64,000 nucleotides of DNA from Hyphomicrobiaceae bacterium. GTDB lineage: Bacteria > Pseudomonadota > Alphaproteobacteria > Rhizobiales > Hyphomicrobiaceae. How positions within the stretch are numbered: the stretch's first letter is position 1; every line of letters starts with the position of its first letter. The stretch lies in the NCBI GenBank assembly GCA_022844225.1, contig JALHMC010000001.1, positions 1 through 64,000 on the forward strand, read 5' to 3'. Of the stretch, positions 36,384-44,879 are shown piece after piece. The notes beneath the pieces are model-generated. The model worked only from the letters and a program-made list of their open reading frames with translations, had not been told where the DNA came from and did no database searches. The position numbers and the translations under genes were made by a program.

Positions 36384-37229
36384 TTATGCATAAGGCGCGC
36401 GAAGGGGGCGGCCTTCAGAGAGCAGAAGTTCGCGGCTTGAGCCCAAAAGCGCTCCCAGCGCCTGATCTGCCTCGGAAGCGTTGTCCAAGGGGACATAACA
36501 GTCGCTTCGCAGCGACCAATCGGGTTCGAACAAGGGAGGTTCGGCGCAATGGGCGGAGAAATCGTTCCGACGCGCCACCAACACCTTGCTCATCTCATGA
36601 TCGATGTGACCGTTCATCGGAAGAAGTGAGGGGATAAGGACCTCGGTTGCCGCCGGTGTGATCAGGTAAGCAAATGTACCATTGTAGAAATAAAGGCGCG
36701 CCAAATCGGCGGCCTCCGCTTCTTCGGCCATTCCATTCATGAGGATGCGCCCCATGAATAGCAAACCGGATTTGCTGGGTACGGCATCAACAGTGGCTCG
36801 AAAGCGGTTCTGATCGAAACCGGGGACCGGCATTGCGTCGTCTTCGAACACCAGAAGTTTCGGTAGGCCCTTCGCGACCATCCATCGCCAAACAGAAAGA
36901 TGGGACAAGAAGCAGCCGATCGCAGGCCGCGTGAGGGTAAAGTGACTGTCGGGGCTCTGCTCGATCAATGCTGTTGGTTGGCCGAGGATCGGTTGGATCG
37001 CGTCCAGCGACAGCCTGTTCCCATTGATCGCTGGAACCCTGATCAGTTTGTTCAAGCCAACCGCGGCCAAACGGGTCGACACAGCTTCCCAACGATCAGT
37101 GCGGTGAGGAAGGTTGATCACCGCGATGGGAACGTCGATGCCGATGGCCTGTCTGCAATCGCCATCGAACGGCAGATCCGCTTCCTGAATCCCGCGCAGC
37201 ATGTGCTTGAAGTCGCTTTCGGCGTTCAT
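36384..37229 (-). CDS. Glycosyltransferase family 25 protein
   Basis: 281 residues. The GT25 opening AVINLPHRTDRWEAVSTRLAAVG is followed by RVPAINGNRLSLD, and the central block AIGCFLSHLSVWRWMVAKGLPKLLVFEDDAMPV contains the EDD metal motif. The C-terminal part (FAYLITPAATEVLIP) also fits. GT25 enzymes add hexoses to lipooligosaccharide. No other LPS genes are near, and base composition is visibly less GC-rich than in neighbouring genes, so the gene may be acquired. No clear ribosome site precedes the ATG. Confidence 0.8.
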   Translation of the reverse strand: MNAESDFKHMLRGIQEADLPFDGDCRQAIGIDVPIAVINLPHRTDRWEAVSTRLAAVGLNKLIRVPAINGNRLSLDAIQPILGQPTALIEQSPDSHFTLTRPAIGCFLSHLSVWRWMVAKGLPKLLVFEDDAMPVPGFDQNRFRATVDAVPSKSGLLFMGRILMNGMAEEAEAADLARLYFYNGTFAYLITPAATEVLIPSLLPMNGHIDHEMSKVLVARRNDFSAHCAEPPLFEPDWSLRSDCYVPLDNASEADQALGALLGSSRELLLSEGRPLRAPYA

Positions 37230-37755
37230 CGGGAGACTGCCTTGCTAGTGCGCTGTTTGATTCTAGAGTGATGAATGTTGAACAAGGCACTTATGCCCTG
37301 GGCGGCGGGTTAACGCCGCCATATCCCGCCCCACAGACTGTCAGCCATCCGCCGACACTCGCAGACATGATGTGCGCTGCATCAGAGTTCAAGAACTCAA
37401 AGTAAGCGGCGAACAGCGAGTCGATGATATTTAACCGTTTGCGTCTCGGGGGAGCTTGCAAGTTGCAGTGATGCCCAGCGCACAGCTCCACGAGGCTACT
37501 TTTAATGCCGGGAGCAGCGGGGCCACGGGCGGTGCCGGTGGACATGGCATGGCACCGCCTCACAATTTTCCAGTGGGCGTCCGTAGCTGGCTCCCATTAC
37601 ATAAGCGGGTGGATCTGGGAGGCAGCGGCTCCCCACGGGCGCGCCGCCCGGCACCGTTTCGGGCGCAGCTCAAGAATTGGCCGCCCAATACGGACCCACG
37701 AACCAATTCCCGGTGCCCGGCAATTCATCCGGCACTTCCACCGCAGGAGAACGAG
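37230..37755. other. Long intergenic region between GT25 and HIBADH-like genes
   Basis: 526 bases without a convincing gene; open frames here have no recognisable domain or coding bias. It contains the hairpin at 37301-37320 and relatively AT-rich sequence near 37400-37440 that could host promoters for the divergent neighbours. Confidence 0.5.
37301..37320. repeat. Perfect GC-rich inverted repeat in the intergenic region
   Basis: GGCGGCG-GGTTAA-CGCCGCC, a 7-bp stem with 6-base loop. It lies upstream of both divergent flanking genes, so it is not an obvious terminator for either; an operator or structured 5' leader is possible. Confidence 0.4.
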
Positions 37756-38652
37756 ATGGCGAAGGTTGCATTCATTGGTCTGGGCGTGATGGGCTACCCG
37801 ATGGCGGGGCACCTCCTTAAGAAGGGTGGACACGAGCTGACCGTCTACAACCGCACTTTCGCCAAAGCTGAAGCGTGGGTGAAGGAATACGGCGCCGGCA
37901 AAGCCGCGCGAACGCCCGCCGAGGCCGCCAAGGGCCAGGATTACGTCTTCTGCTGCGTCGGCAACGACGACGACCTCCGCTCGGTGACAATCGCCAAGGA
38001 CGGCGCCTTCGAGGCGGTCGAAAAGGGCGCGGTCTTCATCGACAACACCACCGCCTCGGCCGACGTCGCACGTGAGTTGTATGCAACCGCCAAGGCCAAG
38101 GGCTTCGGCTTCATCGACGCGCCAGTCTCGGGCGGTCAGGCCGGCGCGCAGAACGGCGTACTGACCGTCATGTGCGGCGGCGAAAAGGCCACCTTCGACA
38201 AGGCCCAACCCGTGATCTCGGCCTACGCCCGCGCCGTGAACCTGATTGGTGCTCCCGGATCGGGCCAGCTCTGCAAGATGGTCAACCAGATCTGCATCGC
38301 GGGCGTCGTCGAGGGGCTCGCGGAGGGCATCCATTTCGCCCAGAAGGCCGGCCTCGACATCCCGATGGTGATCGACACCATCTCGAAGGGCGCTGCCGGC
38401 TCGTGGCAGATGGACAATCGCTGGAAGGCGATGAACGAGGGCAAGTACGACTTCGGTTTTGCCGTCAACTGGATGCGGAAAGACCTCGACATTGCCATCG
38501 CGGAGGCGCGCAAGAACGGAGCCCACCTGCCGATGTCGGCGCTGGTCGACCAGTTCTACTCCGAAGTGCAGCGTCTTGGCGGCGGGCGCTGGGATACGTG
38601 CAGCCTGCTCGCGCGGCTCAACAACCAGAGCGCCGACGGCAAGAAGGGCTGA
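37756..38652 (+). CDS. NAD(P)-dependent beta-hydroxyacid dehydrogenase (3-hydroxyisobutyrate dehydrogenase family)
   Basis: 298 residues from the ATG at 37756. The Rossmann motif GLGVMGYPMAGHLLKKG, the cofactor-loop YNRTF, the substrate-binding DAPVSGGQAGAQNGVLTVMCGG and the catalytic-lysine block GQLCKMVNQICIAG are all in place. The family oxidises 3-hydroxyisobutyrate, reduces succinic or glyoxylic semialdehyde, or handles related acids with NAD(P). The substrate cannot be fixed from sequence. It ends 5 bases before the convergent Sel1 gene. Confidence 0.9.
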   Translation: MAKVAFIGLGVMGYPMAGHLLKKGGHELTVYNRTFAKAEAWVKEYGAGKAARTPAEAAKGQDYVFCCVGNDDDLRSVTIAKDGAFEAVEKGAVFIDNTTASADVARELYATAKAKGFGFIDAPVSGGQAGAQNGVLTVMCGGEKATFDKAQPVISAYARAVNLIGAPGSGQLCKMVNQICIAGVVEGLAEGIHFAQKAGLDIPMVIDTISKGAAGSWQMDNRWKAMNEGKYDFGFAVNWMRKDLDIAIAEARKNGAHLPMSALVDQFYSEVQRLGGGRWDTCSLLARLNNQSADGKKG

Positions 38653-38657
38653 CGCCG

Positions 38658-39800
38658 CTACTCCAGGAACATCTGCTCGCGCCACTCGGCCGCAGCAGCC
38701 GCAGCCCTCTGGCGCTCGGGCGGCGCGAGAGCCTCGACCAGCTTGTCGAGGCCCGCGTCCTCGTGACCACCGGCTTTGGCAACTAGATGCCACTTGGCGG
38801 CCTCTAGCCGGTTCTTCGCCGTCCCGAGACCGTTTTGATAGCATTGCGCGAGCCGGTTCTGTGCGACCGCGAGCCCCTTCCGCGCGGCGGACCGCAGCAG
38901 CTCGACAGCGCGCTTGCGCATCTTGTCCCGCTGCTCGGGCGGCACATCATGATCCTTCATCAGGATGACAGCGTACTCGACCTCGGCCTCGGGATGCCCC
39001 TCGTTTGCGGCGAGCCCGATCCAGCGGGCCGCCTCGAAGGCGTTGGCCGTCGTGCCGGTGCCCGTCGCGTAGAGGGTTCCGACGTCGTACATCGCAGCAA
39101 CGACGCCCTTTTCCGCCGCATAGAGTATCAGCATGAAGCCGCGATGCGGAAGCTCGGGCTTGCCCTTCCCCGACAGGAACAGCAGAGCCAAGTTGTAGAC
39201 GGCCTGGGGATGTCCCTTGGAGGCAGCCGACTCGAACAGCTGAGCCGCCCGAACATAATCCTGCGCAACGCCCTCACCGCGCGCATGCTGCGTGCCGAGC
39301 GCCAACGACGCCTCGAGATCGCCGAGTTCCGCGCCGCGTGCATACCATTGGGCCGCGAGCTTGGCGTCCTGCGGCACGCCCAGGCCTTCGGCGTGTATAC
39401 GCGCGACGAGTGTATGGGCGATCGCATCTCCCTTCTGCGCCAGCTTCGCCGCCAGCGCGAGCGCCGTCAGGTACTTGCCCTGATCGAAGGCCTCATAGGC
39501 GGCATCACTGCCCTGTGCCAAAGCCTCGGCCTCGGTCGCGACCGGTACCGTCGTGGGACCCAGGGGAGTCTTGGGCGCCGGTGCCGTCGCAGCCTTCCCG
39601 AGCGGGCCTTTCGGCGCCTGAGACGGCTCGATGGAGCGGCTCTTGACCCGGGTTTCGTCCTTGGCGCGGGGTTTGGCGGCTGGCGCCGGGGAAATCCGTT
39701 GCTGCCAGGAACTGGTCTCAGCCAAAGCGGGCGGGCAGCCGCCGACAGCGATCATCGCCGCGCCTAACGCCAGAGGAGTGAGCCACTTGCCCCGCGTCAT
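38658..39800 (-). CDS. Secreted Sel1-repeat (TPR-like) protein
   Basis: 380 residues. A signal peptide (MTRGKWLTPLALGAAMIAVGGCPPALA) precedes a proline/lysine-rich low-complexity region (30-100), then at least five Sel1-like repeats with the A-x-x-x-G and L-A-x-x-Y pattern: GLGVPQDAKLAAQWYARGAE, LGTQHARGEGVAQDYVRAAQLFE, LALLFLSGKGKP, LYATGTGTTANAFEAARWI, LAQCYQNGLGTAKNRLEAAKWHL. Such solenoids mediate protein-protein contacts in the envelope. A cysteine at residue 22 could make it a lipoprotein, although the preceding box (VGGC) is only a fair match. Confidence 0.85.
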   Translation of the reverse strand: MTRGKWLTPLALGAAMIAVGGCPPALAETSSWQQRISPAPAAKPRAKDETRVKSRSIEPSQAPKGPLGKAATAPAPKTPLGPTTVPVATEAEALAQGSDAAYEAFDQGKYLTALALAAKLAQKGDAIAHTLVARIHAEGLGVPQDAKLAAQWYARGAELGDLEASLALGTQHARGEGVAQDYVRAAQLFESAASKGHPQAVYNLALLFLSGKGKPELPHRGFMLILYAAEKGVVAAMYDVGTLYATGTGTTANAFEAARWIGLAANEGHPEAEVEYAVILMKDHDVPPEQRDKMRKRAVELLRSAARKGLAVAQNRLAQCYQNGLGTAKNRLEAAKWHLVAKAGGHEDAGLDKLVEALAPPERQRAAAAAAEWREQMFLE

Positions 39801-39832
39801 GCATGCCCCCTATACGAGTTCAGCACGTGGCA

Positions 39833-40549
39833 TCAGGCGCGAGGCGCGATGGCCTTCGTCCAGGCCCGTGCCCGGTCCACGGCCTCGCTCGCCGGCAAGG
39901 ACGCCTCAAGGCGCAGGCAGACGAAATCGGCCCCCGCTTCCGCCAGTGCGGCCGCGTCCTCGACGCTCGACACGTCCATGGCTACGCACGCTATCTCGAA
40001 GATCTCGGACCACCAGCCAACCAAATCGCATTGACGCTCGAACGCAGTGTCACGATCCTTGACGAACGCCGGCACCCCGAAAGCCACGTAGTCGGCGCCG
40101 CCTTCGCCGAGCGTCATTGCCTCGTGCTTCGAGCGTCCCGCGTCGCCACCGACGATCGCTCGTCCACCCACGATCGCGCGCGCGGTATCGTAGGGCTGCC
40201 TGATGTCCTCGGTATAGCCCACGTGCACACCATCTGCTCGAGTCGCGCGCGCCACCTCGGGGCTCTGCGCAATGAGCATGGCGGCGCCGCGCGACTGCCC
40301 AGATGCCACCAGCGGCGCTATTTCCGAGGCGACCAGAGGCTTGTCTCCAACGGGCGAAACGATCACCGATGCCACAGGCACGGCCGTGAGCACGGCCATC
40401 AGACGCTCGAGAGCGCCGTCATCCGCCTCGATGGCGAGCATCAACTCGGTCCCGCTCGTGCCTCCGGCTGCCATTGCGATCCTGACTGCCCTTCTGCTCG
40501 GCGCGCTATCCGGTCCAATTGCGGCGAAATCGTGGGCCCTTTGCCACAC
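39833..40549 (-). CDS. Thiamine phosphate synthase/TenI-like TIM-barrel protein
   Basis: 238 residues; the true start may be a later methionine. Blocks resembling ThiE are DGVHVGYTEDIRQ, IVGGDAGRSKHEAMTLGEGGADYVAFGVP and a C-terminal MDVSSVEDAAALAEAGADFVCLR. The IGGI phosphate-binding motif expected before the last block is not evident, so true thiamine phosphate synthesis is doubtful; a TenI-like or divergent role is possible. A gene of this type next to a Sel1-repeat gene is an arrangement I associate with Rhizobiales, but I cannot verify it. A hairpin between this gene and rpmE upstream suggests separate transcription. Confidence 0.7.
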   Translation of the reverse strand: MWQRAHDFAAIGPDSAPSRRAVRIAMAAGGTSGTELMLAIEADDGALERLMAVLTAVPVASVIVSPVGDKPLVASEIAPLVASGQSRGAAMLIAQSPEVARATRADGVHVGYTEDIRQPYDTARAIVGGRAIVGGDAGRSKHEAMTLGEGGADYVAFGVPAFVKDRDTAFERQCDLVGWWSEIFEIACVAMDVSSVEDAAALAEAGADFVCLRLEASLPASEAVDRARAWTKAIAPRA

Positions 40550-40576
40550 TCAACACTGAGGTGCCCAAACGACGAA

Positions 40577-40597
40577 GGCCGCCCTTCCCCGGCGGCC
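40577..40597 (-). terminator. Hairpin downstream of rpmE
   Basis: Perfect 7-bp stem GGCCGCC / GGCGGCC with a 7-base loop, 47 bases past the rpmE stop on the minus strand, followed by TTCGTCGTTT. Likely the rpmE transcript end. Confidence 0.5.
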
Positions 40598-40643
40598 CCC
40601 TCAACCCGGATGCAAAACACAGGAGTGACTTGGCCCCTTCGGC

Positions 40644-40868
40644 TTAAAAAAGCCCCTCGAACTTCTTTTTGAAGCGCGATACACGGCCGCCGCGGTCCAG
40701 GCTCTGCTGGTTGCCGCCCGTCCATGCGGGATGCGTGCGCGGATCGATGTCGAGCGTGATCGTGTCGCCTTCCTTGCCGTAGGTCGAATACGTCATGTAC
40801 TCGGTGCCATCGGTCATGACGACCTTGACCATATGGTAATCGGGGTGAAAATCATCGGTCGTCTTCAC
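40644..40868 (-). CDS. rpmE: Ribosomal protein L31, cysteine-free type
   Basis: 74 residues from a GTG at 40868 with AGGAAAGGG upstream. The sequence opens [20 protein letters not shown] and ends in the typical basic tail [39 protein letters not shown] matches L31. The zinc-binding cysteines of type L31 C+ are absent, as in alphaproteobacterial C- forms, so no zinc storage role is expected. It is part of the large ribosomal subunit. A longer frame reading through from 41759 is not the gene: only the last 74 codons are conserved. Confidence 0.93.
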   Translation of the reverse strand: MKTTDDFHPDYHMVKVVMTDGTEYMTYSTYGKEGDTITLDIDPRTHPAWTGGNQQSLDRGGRVSRFKKKFEGLF

Positions 40869-40958
40869 GGGGCGCGCCCTTTCCTGCTCGGTCGGTCGGA
40901 CGCGTCGACGAGCGGGGACAGGCCTCCGATCGGACGGGCATCCATAAGGAAAGACGGC

Positions 40959-40987
40959 TTCATAGCGGAAGTGTCCGCCGTGGACAA
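40959..40987 (-). promoter_or_regulatory. Candidate promoter of rpmE
   Basis: On the minus strand TTGTCC-N17-TATGAA, good spacing for a housekeeping sigma factor, about 90 bases upstream of the rpmE start codon. Confidence 0.45.
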
Positions 40988-41078
40988 GGGCTGCCCTTAC
41001 GATATTGCAGGGCGGCGGGTAGCCAACCCTGCTGCACTGCGATAAGAGCTTGTCCGGACAGCGAAGGGAAACAGGCCG

Positions 41079-42206
41079 ATGCACGGCACACGAGGCACGG
41101 GCAAGAGCGACGCCGCTACAGGGGCCGAGTTCAGAGGCAACGGCGACGCGGTGACCGATCTCGAGGTGCGGGAGCATCCGAAGTCGATCCGCTACCTCCA
41201 CGAACAGCATCCACTCGGCGCCGAGACCATCGAGGTTGCGCCCGGCATCCTGTGGGCCCGAATTCCGCTTCCGTTTCGTCTGAACCACGTCAACGTCTGG
41301 CTGATGCGCGAATCGGACGGCTGGACGGTGGTCGATACGGGCACTTCGGACGACAACGCCCGCGCCGTCTGGGACCAGCTTCTCGCCGGCCCACTCTCGG
41401 GTGCGCCGATCGTGCATCTCATCGCCACCCATGGGCACACCGATCATGTCGGCCTTGCCGGCTGGCTGTTCGACCGGGCCGGCGGAGTTCCCTACCACAT
41501 CACCCTGACGGAATGGCTGGCGGCACAACTCCGGGTTGAGGAAGCGAAGTCGCCACTGGGGCCGAACGCGCATCGCTTTCTGGAGAGGAACGGCTGCGAT
41601 CCGGAGACGATCGCCTCGTTCGGAGATGAGCGCATCCGCACACGAACGTTCATGGGTGCGCTCCCGGACGAGTTCATCCGCTTGCGCGATGGCGCAACGG
41701 TGCGATTTGGCGGACGGAAGTGGGAGGTCATGGTCTGCGGCGGCCATGCCGCAGCGCACGCCTCGTTCTGGTGCGCCGACGAAAAAATCCTGATTGCGGG
41801 CGACCAGGTGCTCTCTAAGATATCGCCGATGATTGGCGTGTTCCCTAACGAGCCCGAGGCCAATCCCCTCGCCGAGTACCTAGCCTCCCTCGATCGCTTC
41901 CGCCATCTGCCGGCCGATGCGCTTGTGCTGCCGTCGCACGGGCTGCCATTCCATGGTCTCAGGGTGCGCGTCGAGGAGCTGGCCTATCACCACGAACTTC
42001 GCCTCACGGCGCTGCTCGGGCTGATGGAGACGCCAGCGACGGCCATGGCGCTGGCTCGTGGCCTGTTCCCCAAACCGGTCGCCGAAGGACAGGGCCGACA
42101 CGCCTTCGCCGAAACGCTGGCGCATGCGCACTACCTGATCGAGACGGGCGCTGCCGAGCGTCGTACCGGACCCCGCGGGCAGGTCCTGTTTTCGCGGCAT
42201 AGCTGA
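41079..42206 (+). CDS. MBL-fold metallo-hydrolase with C-terminal winged-helix-like region
   Basis: 375 residues. The zinc motif [16 protein letters not shown], the later HAAAHASFW and [12 protein letters not shown], and the histidine in LPSHGLPF form a two-metal site. The C-terminal 80 residues ([44 protein letters not shown]) resemble the helical domain of LACTB2/BLACT-type hydrolases. It probably cleaves a thioester, lactone or nucleic-acid substrate in the cytoplasm. It converges on the flavodoxin-fold gene. Confidence 0.85.
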   Translation: MHGTRGTGKSDAATGAEFRGNGDAVTDLEVREHPKSIRYLHEQHPLGAETIEVAPGILWARIPLPFRLNHVNVWLMRESDGWTVVDTGTSDDNARAVWDQLLAGPLSGAPIVHLIATHGHTDHVGLAGWLFDRAGGVPYHITLTEWLAAQLRVEEAKSPLGPNAHRFLERNGCDPETIASFGDERIRTRTFMGALPDEFIRLRDGATVRFGGRKWEVMVCGGHAAAHASFWCADEKILIAGDQVLSKISPMIGVFPNEPEANPLAEYLASLDRFRHLPADALVLPSHGLPFHGLRVRVEELAYHHELRLTALLGLMETPATAMALARGLFPKPVAEGQGRHAFAETLAHAHYLIETGAAERRTGPRGQVLFSRHS

Positions 42207-42230
42207 GTCCGGCTTCCGTGAGGCCGGGGG

Positions 42231-42803
42231 TCACGCCATGTCCCGGCCCATGGCCTCGACCTCGTCAAGCCACTGACGGCGCTTCTCGGCACCGACGGCC
42301 TCGACCATGCCGAACAAGGTCGATCGGACCGGCGCGACGCCCATGAACTCGAGTACGTTCCGCTTCAGGGCCTGGAGCGCATGCGCGCCGTACCACCACC
42401 GGTAGACCAGGCCCGGCATGCCCATGGTCATGATCACGCGCGCGCTCTTGCCTTTCAGCAATTGAACGAATTTGCCAGCGCGATGCGGCTCAATGAGGCC
42501 TGGCTGAAGGACCCGCTCGAGAAAGCCCTTCAAAATCGCTGGCATGGCGCCCAGCCAAAGGGGAAAAACGAAGACTAGGTGGTCCGCGGCCATGATCGCG
42601 CCATGCGCGTCGGCGAGTTGGGGCTCGAGCGGCTGTTCCCGGACATAGGCCTCGCGCAGAATCGGATCGAACGCGATCCGGGCGGTGTGCACGATCACGA
42701 CCTCGTGGCCGGCCGAGCGCGCACCAGTTGCATAAGCGTCACCCAACGCCTCGCAGAAGGTGCCTTGGCGGGAATGGCCGATAATGACGGCGATACGGGA
42801 CAT
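42231..42803 (-). CDS. NAD(P)H-dependent FMN oxidoreductase, flavodoxin-like fold
   Basis: 190 residues from the ATG at 42803 (MSRIAVIIGHSRQGTFCEALGDAYATGARSAG). The phosphate loop GHSRQGTFC and the block ADHLVFVFPLWLGAMPAILKGFLERVL are diagnostic of the NQO/KefF/MdaB flavodoxin-2 family. These dimeric FMN or FAD proteins reduce quinones or other electrophiles by two electrons. No K+ efflux partner is adjacent. It is divergent from phaZ, with a 238-base spacer. Confidence 0.85.
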   Translation of the reverse strand: MSRIAVIIGHSRQGTFCEALGDAYATGARSAGHEVVIVHTARIAFDPILREAYVREQPLEPQLADAHGAIMAADHLVFVFPLWLGAMPAILKGFLERVLQPGLIEPHRAGKFVQLLKGKSARVIMTMGMPGLVYRWWYGAHALQALKRNVLEFMGVAPVRSTLFGMVEAVGAEKRRQWLDEVEAMGRDMA

Positions 42804-42918
42804 GGGACATCTCCGACTGGCGCGCGTGGGAACTCTGGCGCTGCCCCGAATCGCACCGTTGCCCCGGTCCAGCCTTGATCGGCGGCAAACCGCTTCGCGC
42901 TGCACTATCCGAAGGCGG

Positions 42919-42938
42919 CTTGCTTTTTTCGCAGCAAG
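42919..42938. repeat. Inverted repeat CTTGCT-N8-AGCAAG upstream of phaZ
   Basis: A 6-bp palindrome with an AT-rich centre in the phaZ / oxidoreductase spacer, about 110 bases upstream of the phaZ start. A PhaR-type or other operator is possible; nothing more can be concluded from sequence. Confidence 0.35.
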
Positions 42939-43041
42939 TCCTTGTGGGTAGAGGAACAAATGCTCAGAAAATCGGCTTGTACCGACGCGCAGGCCATGGT
43001 GCAATGCAGCAACTGCGTGACAAAACACGGGTGCCGCCGCA

Positions 43042-44409
43042 ATGCAATACCATGCCTACGAGATGGCTCACGCTTTCACATCCCCCCTGAGGATCGCGGC
43101 GCGGACCCTGCAGCGTACCCTGGATCTTCCGTTCAATCCGTTCGGGCAGACCTATTTCGGCAAGAACATCTCGGCGGCCTGCGAAGTGTTCGACAAGATG
43201 ACCCGGCGCTACAGCAAGCCGGAGTTCGGCATCTCGGAGACACGCGTCCACGGTTTTCCCGTGTCGGTGACGGAGGAGGTCGTTCTCGAGAAAACGTTCT
43301 GTAATCTCCTGCACTTCAAGCGCGACGAGCAGGTCATCGGTAAGCGCTACGATCCTAAGGTTTTGCTCATCGCGCCCATGTCCGGTCACTACGCGACGCT
43401 GCTTCGCGGTACCGTCGATGCGATGATCCAGGAGCACAGTGTCTACATCACCGACTGGAAGGACGCGCGCGACATCCCGGTCGGGCTCGGCGCCTTCGAC
43501 CTCGATGACTTCATCGACTACATCATTGATTTCGTCGAATTCCTCGGGCCCAACACGCACGTGATTGCCGTTTGCCAGCCGTCGGTGCCGGCGCTCGCCG
43601 CGACAGCCGTCATGGCGGCACGGGGTAGCGCCTTCCAGCCCGCATCGCTGACCCTGATGGGCGGCCCGATCGACACCCGACGCAACCCGACGGTCGTCAA
43701 CGAACTCGCCGCCCAGAAGCCGATCGAATGGTTCGAGCGCAACGTCATCAGCTACGTGCCGTTTCCCAACGCCGGCTTCGCACGCAGGGTCTACCCGGGG
43801 TTCGTTCAGCTGACCGGCTTCATGACGATGAATCTGGAGCGCCATACGACGGCGCACGTCGAGCTGTTCCGCAATCTGGTCAAGGGTGACTGCGACTCGG
43901 TCGAGGCTCACGAACGCTTTTACGACGAGTACCTGGCGGTGATGGATCTCACCGCCGAATTCTACCTGCAGACCGTCGAGACGGTCTTCCAGCGGCACGA
44001 CCTGCCGGATAAGCGCATGCGCCATCGCGGCGAACTGGTCGACTGCGCGGCCATCCGCAAGACCGCGATCCTGACCATCGAGGGCGAGCGCGACGACATC
44101 TGCGGACTCGGACAGACCGACGCGGCGCACGACCTTTGTACCAATGTGGCGGTCGACGAGCGTTACCACTATGTGCAGCCGGGCGTTGGACACTACGGCG
44201 TCTTCAACGGCACGCGCTGGCGCACCGAAATTCAACCGCGCATCCGCGAGATGATCCGTACCATCCAGTTCAAGCGGCAGATGGGTGAGACGAGCCTCAA
44301 ATTCGCGCTTCCGTACCGCAAGCTGGTGGAAACGCGCGAGGCCGAGATTCCGTGGGATACGAAGCCCGACGCGACGCCAAAGGCGGAACCGAGTAACGCA
44401 GCCGAATAG
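43042..44409 (+). CDS. phaZ: Intracellular polyhydroxyalkanoate depolymerase
   Basis: 455 residues. It matches intracellular PhaZ throughout: MQYHAYEMAHAFTSPLRIAARTLQ at the N-terminus, VLLIAPMSGHYATLLRGTVDAM, VYITDWKDARDIPV, and the nucleophile elbow VCQPSVPALAA with catalytic Cys178. The C-terminal Asp and His of the triad are expected in GERDDICGLGQT and GVGHYGVF. It hydrolyses stored poly-3-hydroxybutyrate on granules in the cytoplasm. PHA synthase genes are not in this window. Confidence 0.95.
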   Translation: MQYHAYEMAHAFTSPLRIAARTLQRTLDLPFNPFGQTYFGKNISAACEVFDKMTRRYSKPEFGISETRVHGFPVSVTEEVVLEKTFCNLLHFKRDEQVIGKRYDPKVLLIAPMSGHYATLLRGTVDAMIQEHSVYITDWKDARDIPVGLGAFDLDDFIDYIIDFVEFLGPNTHVIAVCQPSVPALAATAVMAARGSAFQPASLTLMGGPIDTRRNPTVVNELAAQKPIEWFERNVISYVPFPNAGFARRVYPGFVQLTGFMTMNLERHTTAHVELFRNLVKGDCDSVEAHERFYDEYLAVMDLTAEFYLQTVETVFQRHDLPDKRMRHRGELVDCAAIRKTAILTIEGERDDICGLGQTDAAHDLCTNVAVDERYHYVQPGVGHYGVFNGTRWRTEIQPRIREMIRTIQFKRQMGETSLKFALPYRKLVETREAEIPWDTKPDATPKAEPSNAAE

Positions 44410-44422
44410 ATCGGGCCCTTGA

Positions 44423-44779
44423 TCACCGCGGCTTGGGCTTCGGCCTCGGCTTATCGCCGGCCTGCAAGTGACGGCCGCTGTCGAGCAGCGCGCTCACGTA
44501 CTGCTCGTAGGTCACGCCGGCGGCCTCGGCGCGGGCCATACGGAATCTCATGATGGACGGGGATGGATTTTTCCAGGCTGCGGCATGCGCCTTGCGCCAG
44601 CGGTAGCGAACGAAGGCATCGTTGACTGGCTCCTCCAGCGGGGGACCGTTGTTGTGTCCAATACCAGCTGGCTGCGCCTCGGCGAGGCCCCACGCGATGA
44701 TCTCGGGCGGCCGGCGCCCTTTCATCCATGGTGCGCGCGGCCCACGCACGAGACGGCTGACTTCGACCCTGTCGCCCAT
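44423..44779 (-). CDS. Small basic protein with GHNNGP motif, unknown function
   Basis: 118 residues. The motif AGIGHNNGPPLEEPVNDAFVRYRWRKAHAAAWKNP recurs in short alphaproteobacterial proteins of unknown role. A helical segment (RFRMARAEAAGVTYEQYVSALLDSG) and a proline/lysine tail (PRPKPKPR) follow. Some relatives sit next to recombinases or DNA-binding proteins, but no such context exists here. It converges on phaZ with a 13-base gap. Confidence 0.6.
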   Translation of the reverse strand: MGDRVEVSRLVRGPRAPWMKGRRPPEIIAWGLAEAQPAGIGHNNGPPLEEPVNDAFVRYRWRKAHAAAWKNPSPSIMRFRMARAEAAGVTYEQYVSALLDSGRHLQAGDKPRPKPKPR

Positions 44780-44879
44780 TGCGCCCTCGTCTTTGCGTGC
44801 CGCGAGATCCGCTGCCGAAGGCTGAAAAGCATGCTCGACCTCAAAGCAGTTTCAAGCCGGATTTTCGGGCAGATTGCCT

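Noticed and set aside
37456-37755. 100-codon extension upstream of the HIBADH-like gene
   Set aside because: The Rossmann fold starts exactly at the ATG at 37756, which has a ribosome site; the extension has no conserved character.
40869-41759. Long N-terminal extension of the rpmE frame
   Set aside because: Only the last 74 codons are ribosomal protein L31; the rest is antisense to the MBL hydrolase gene.
42961-42984. GGAAC upstream of phaZ as an EcfG promoter
   Set aside because: No CGTT at 16-17 bases; only the csbD site fits both halves.
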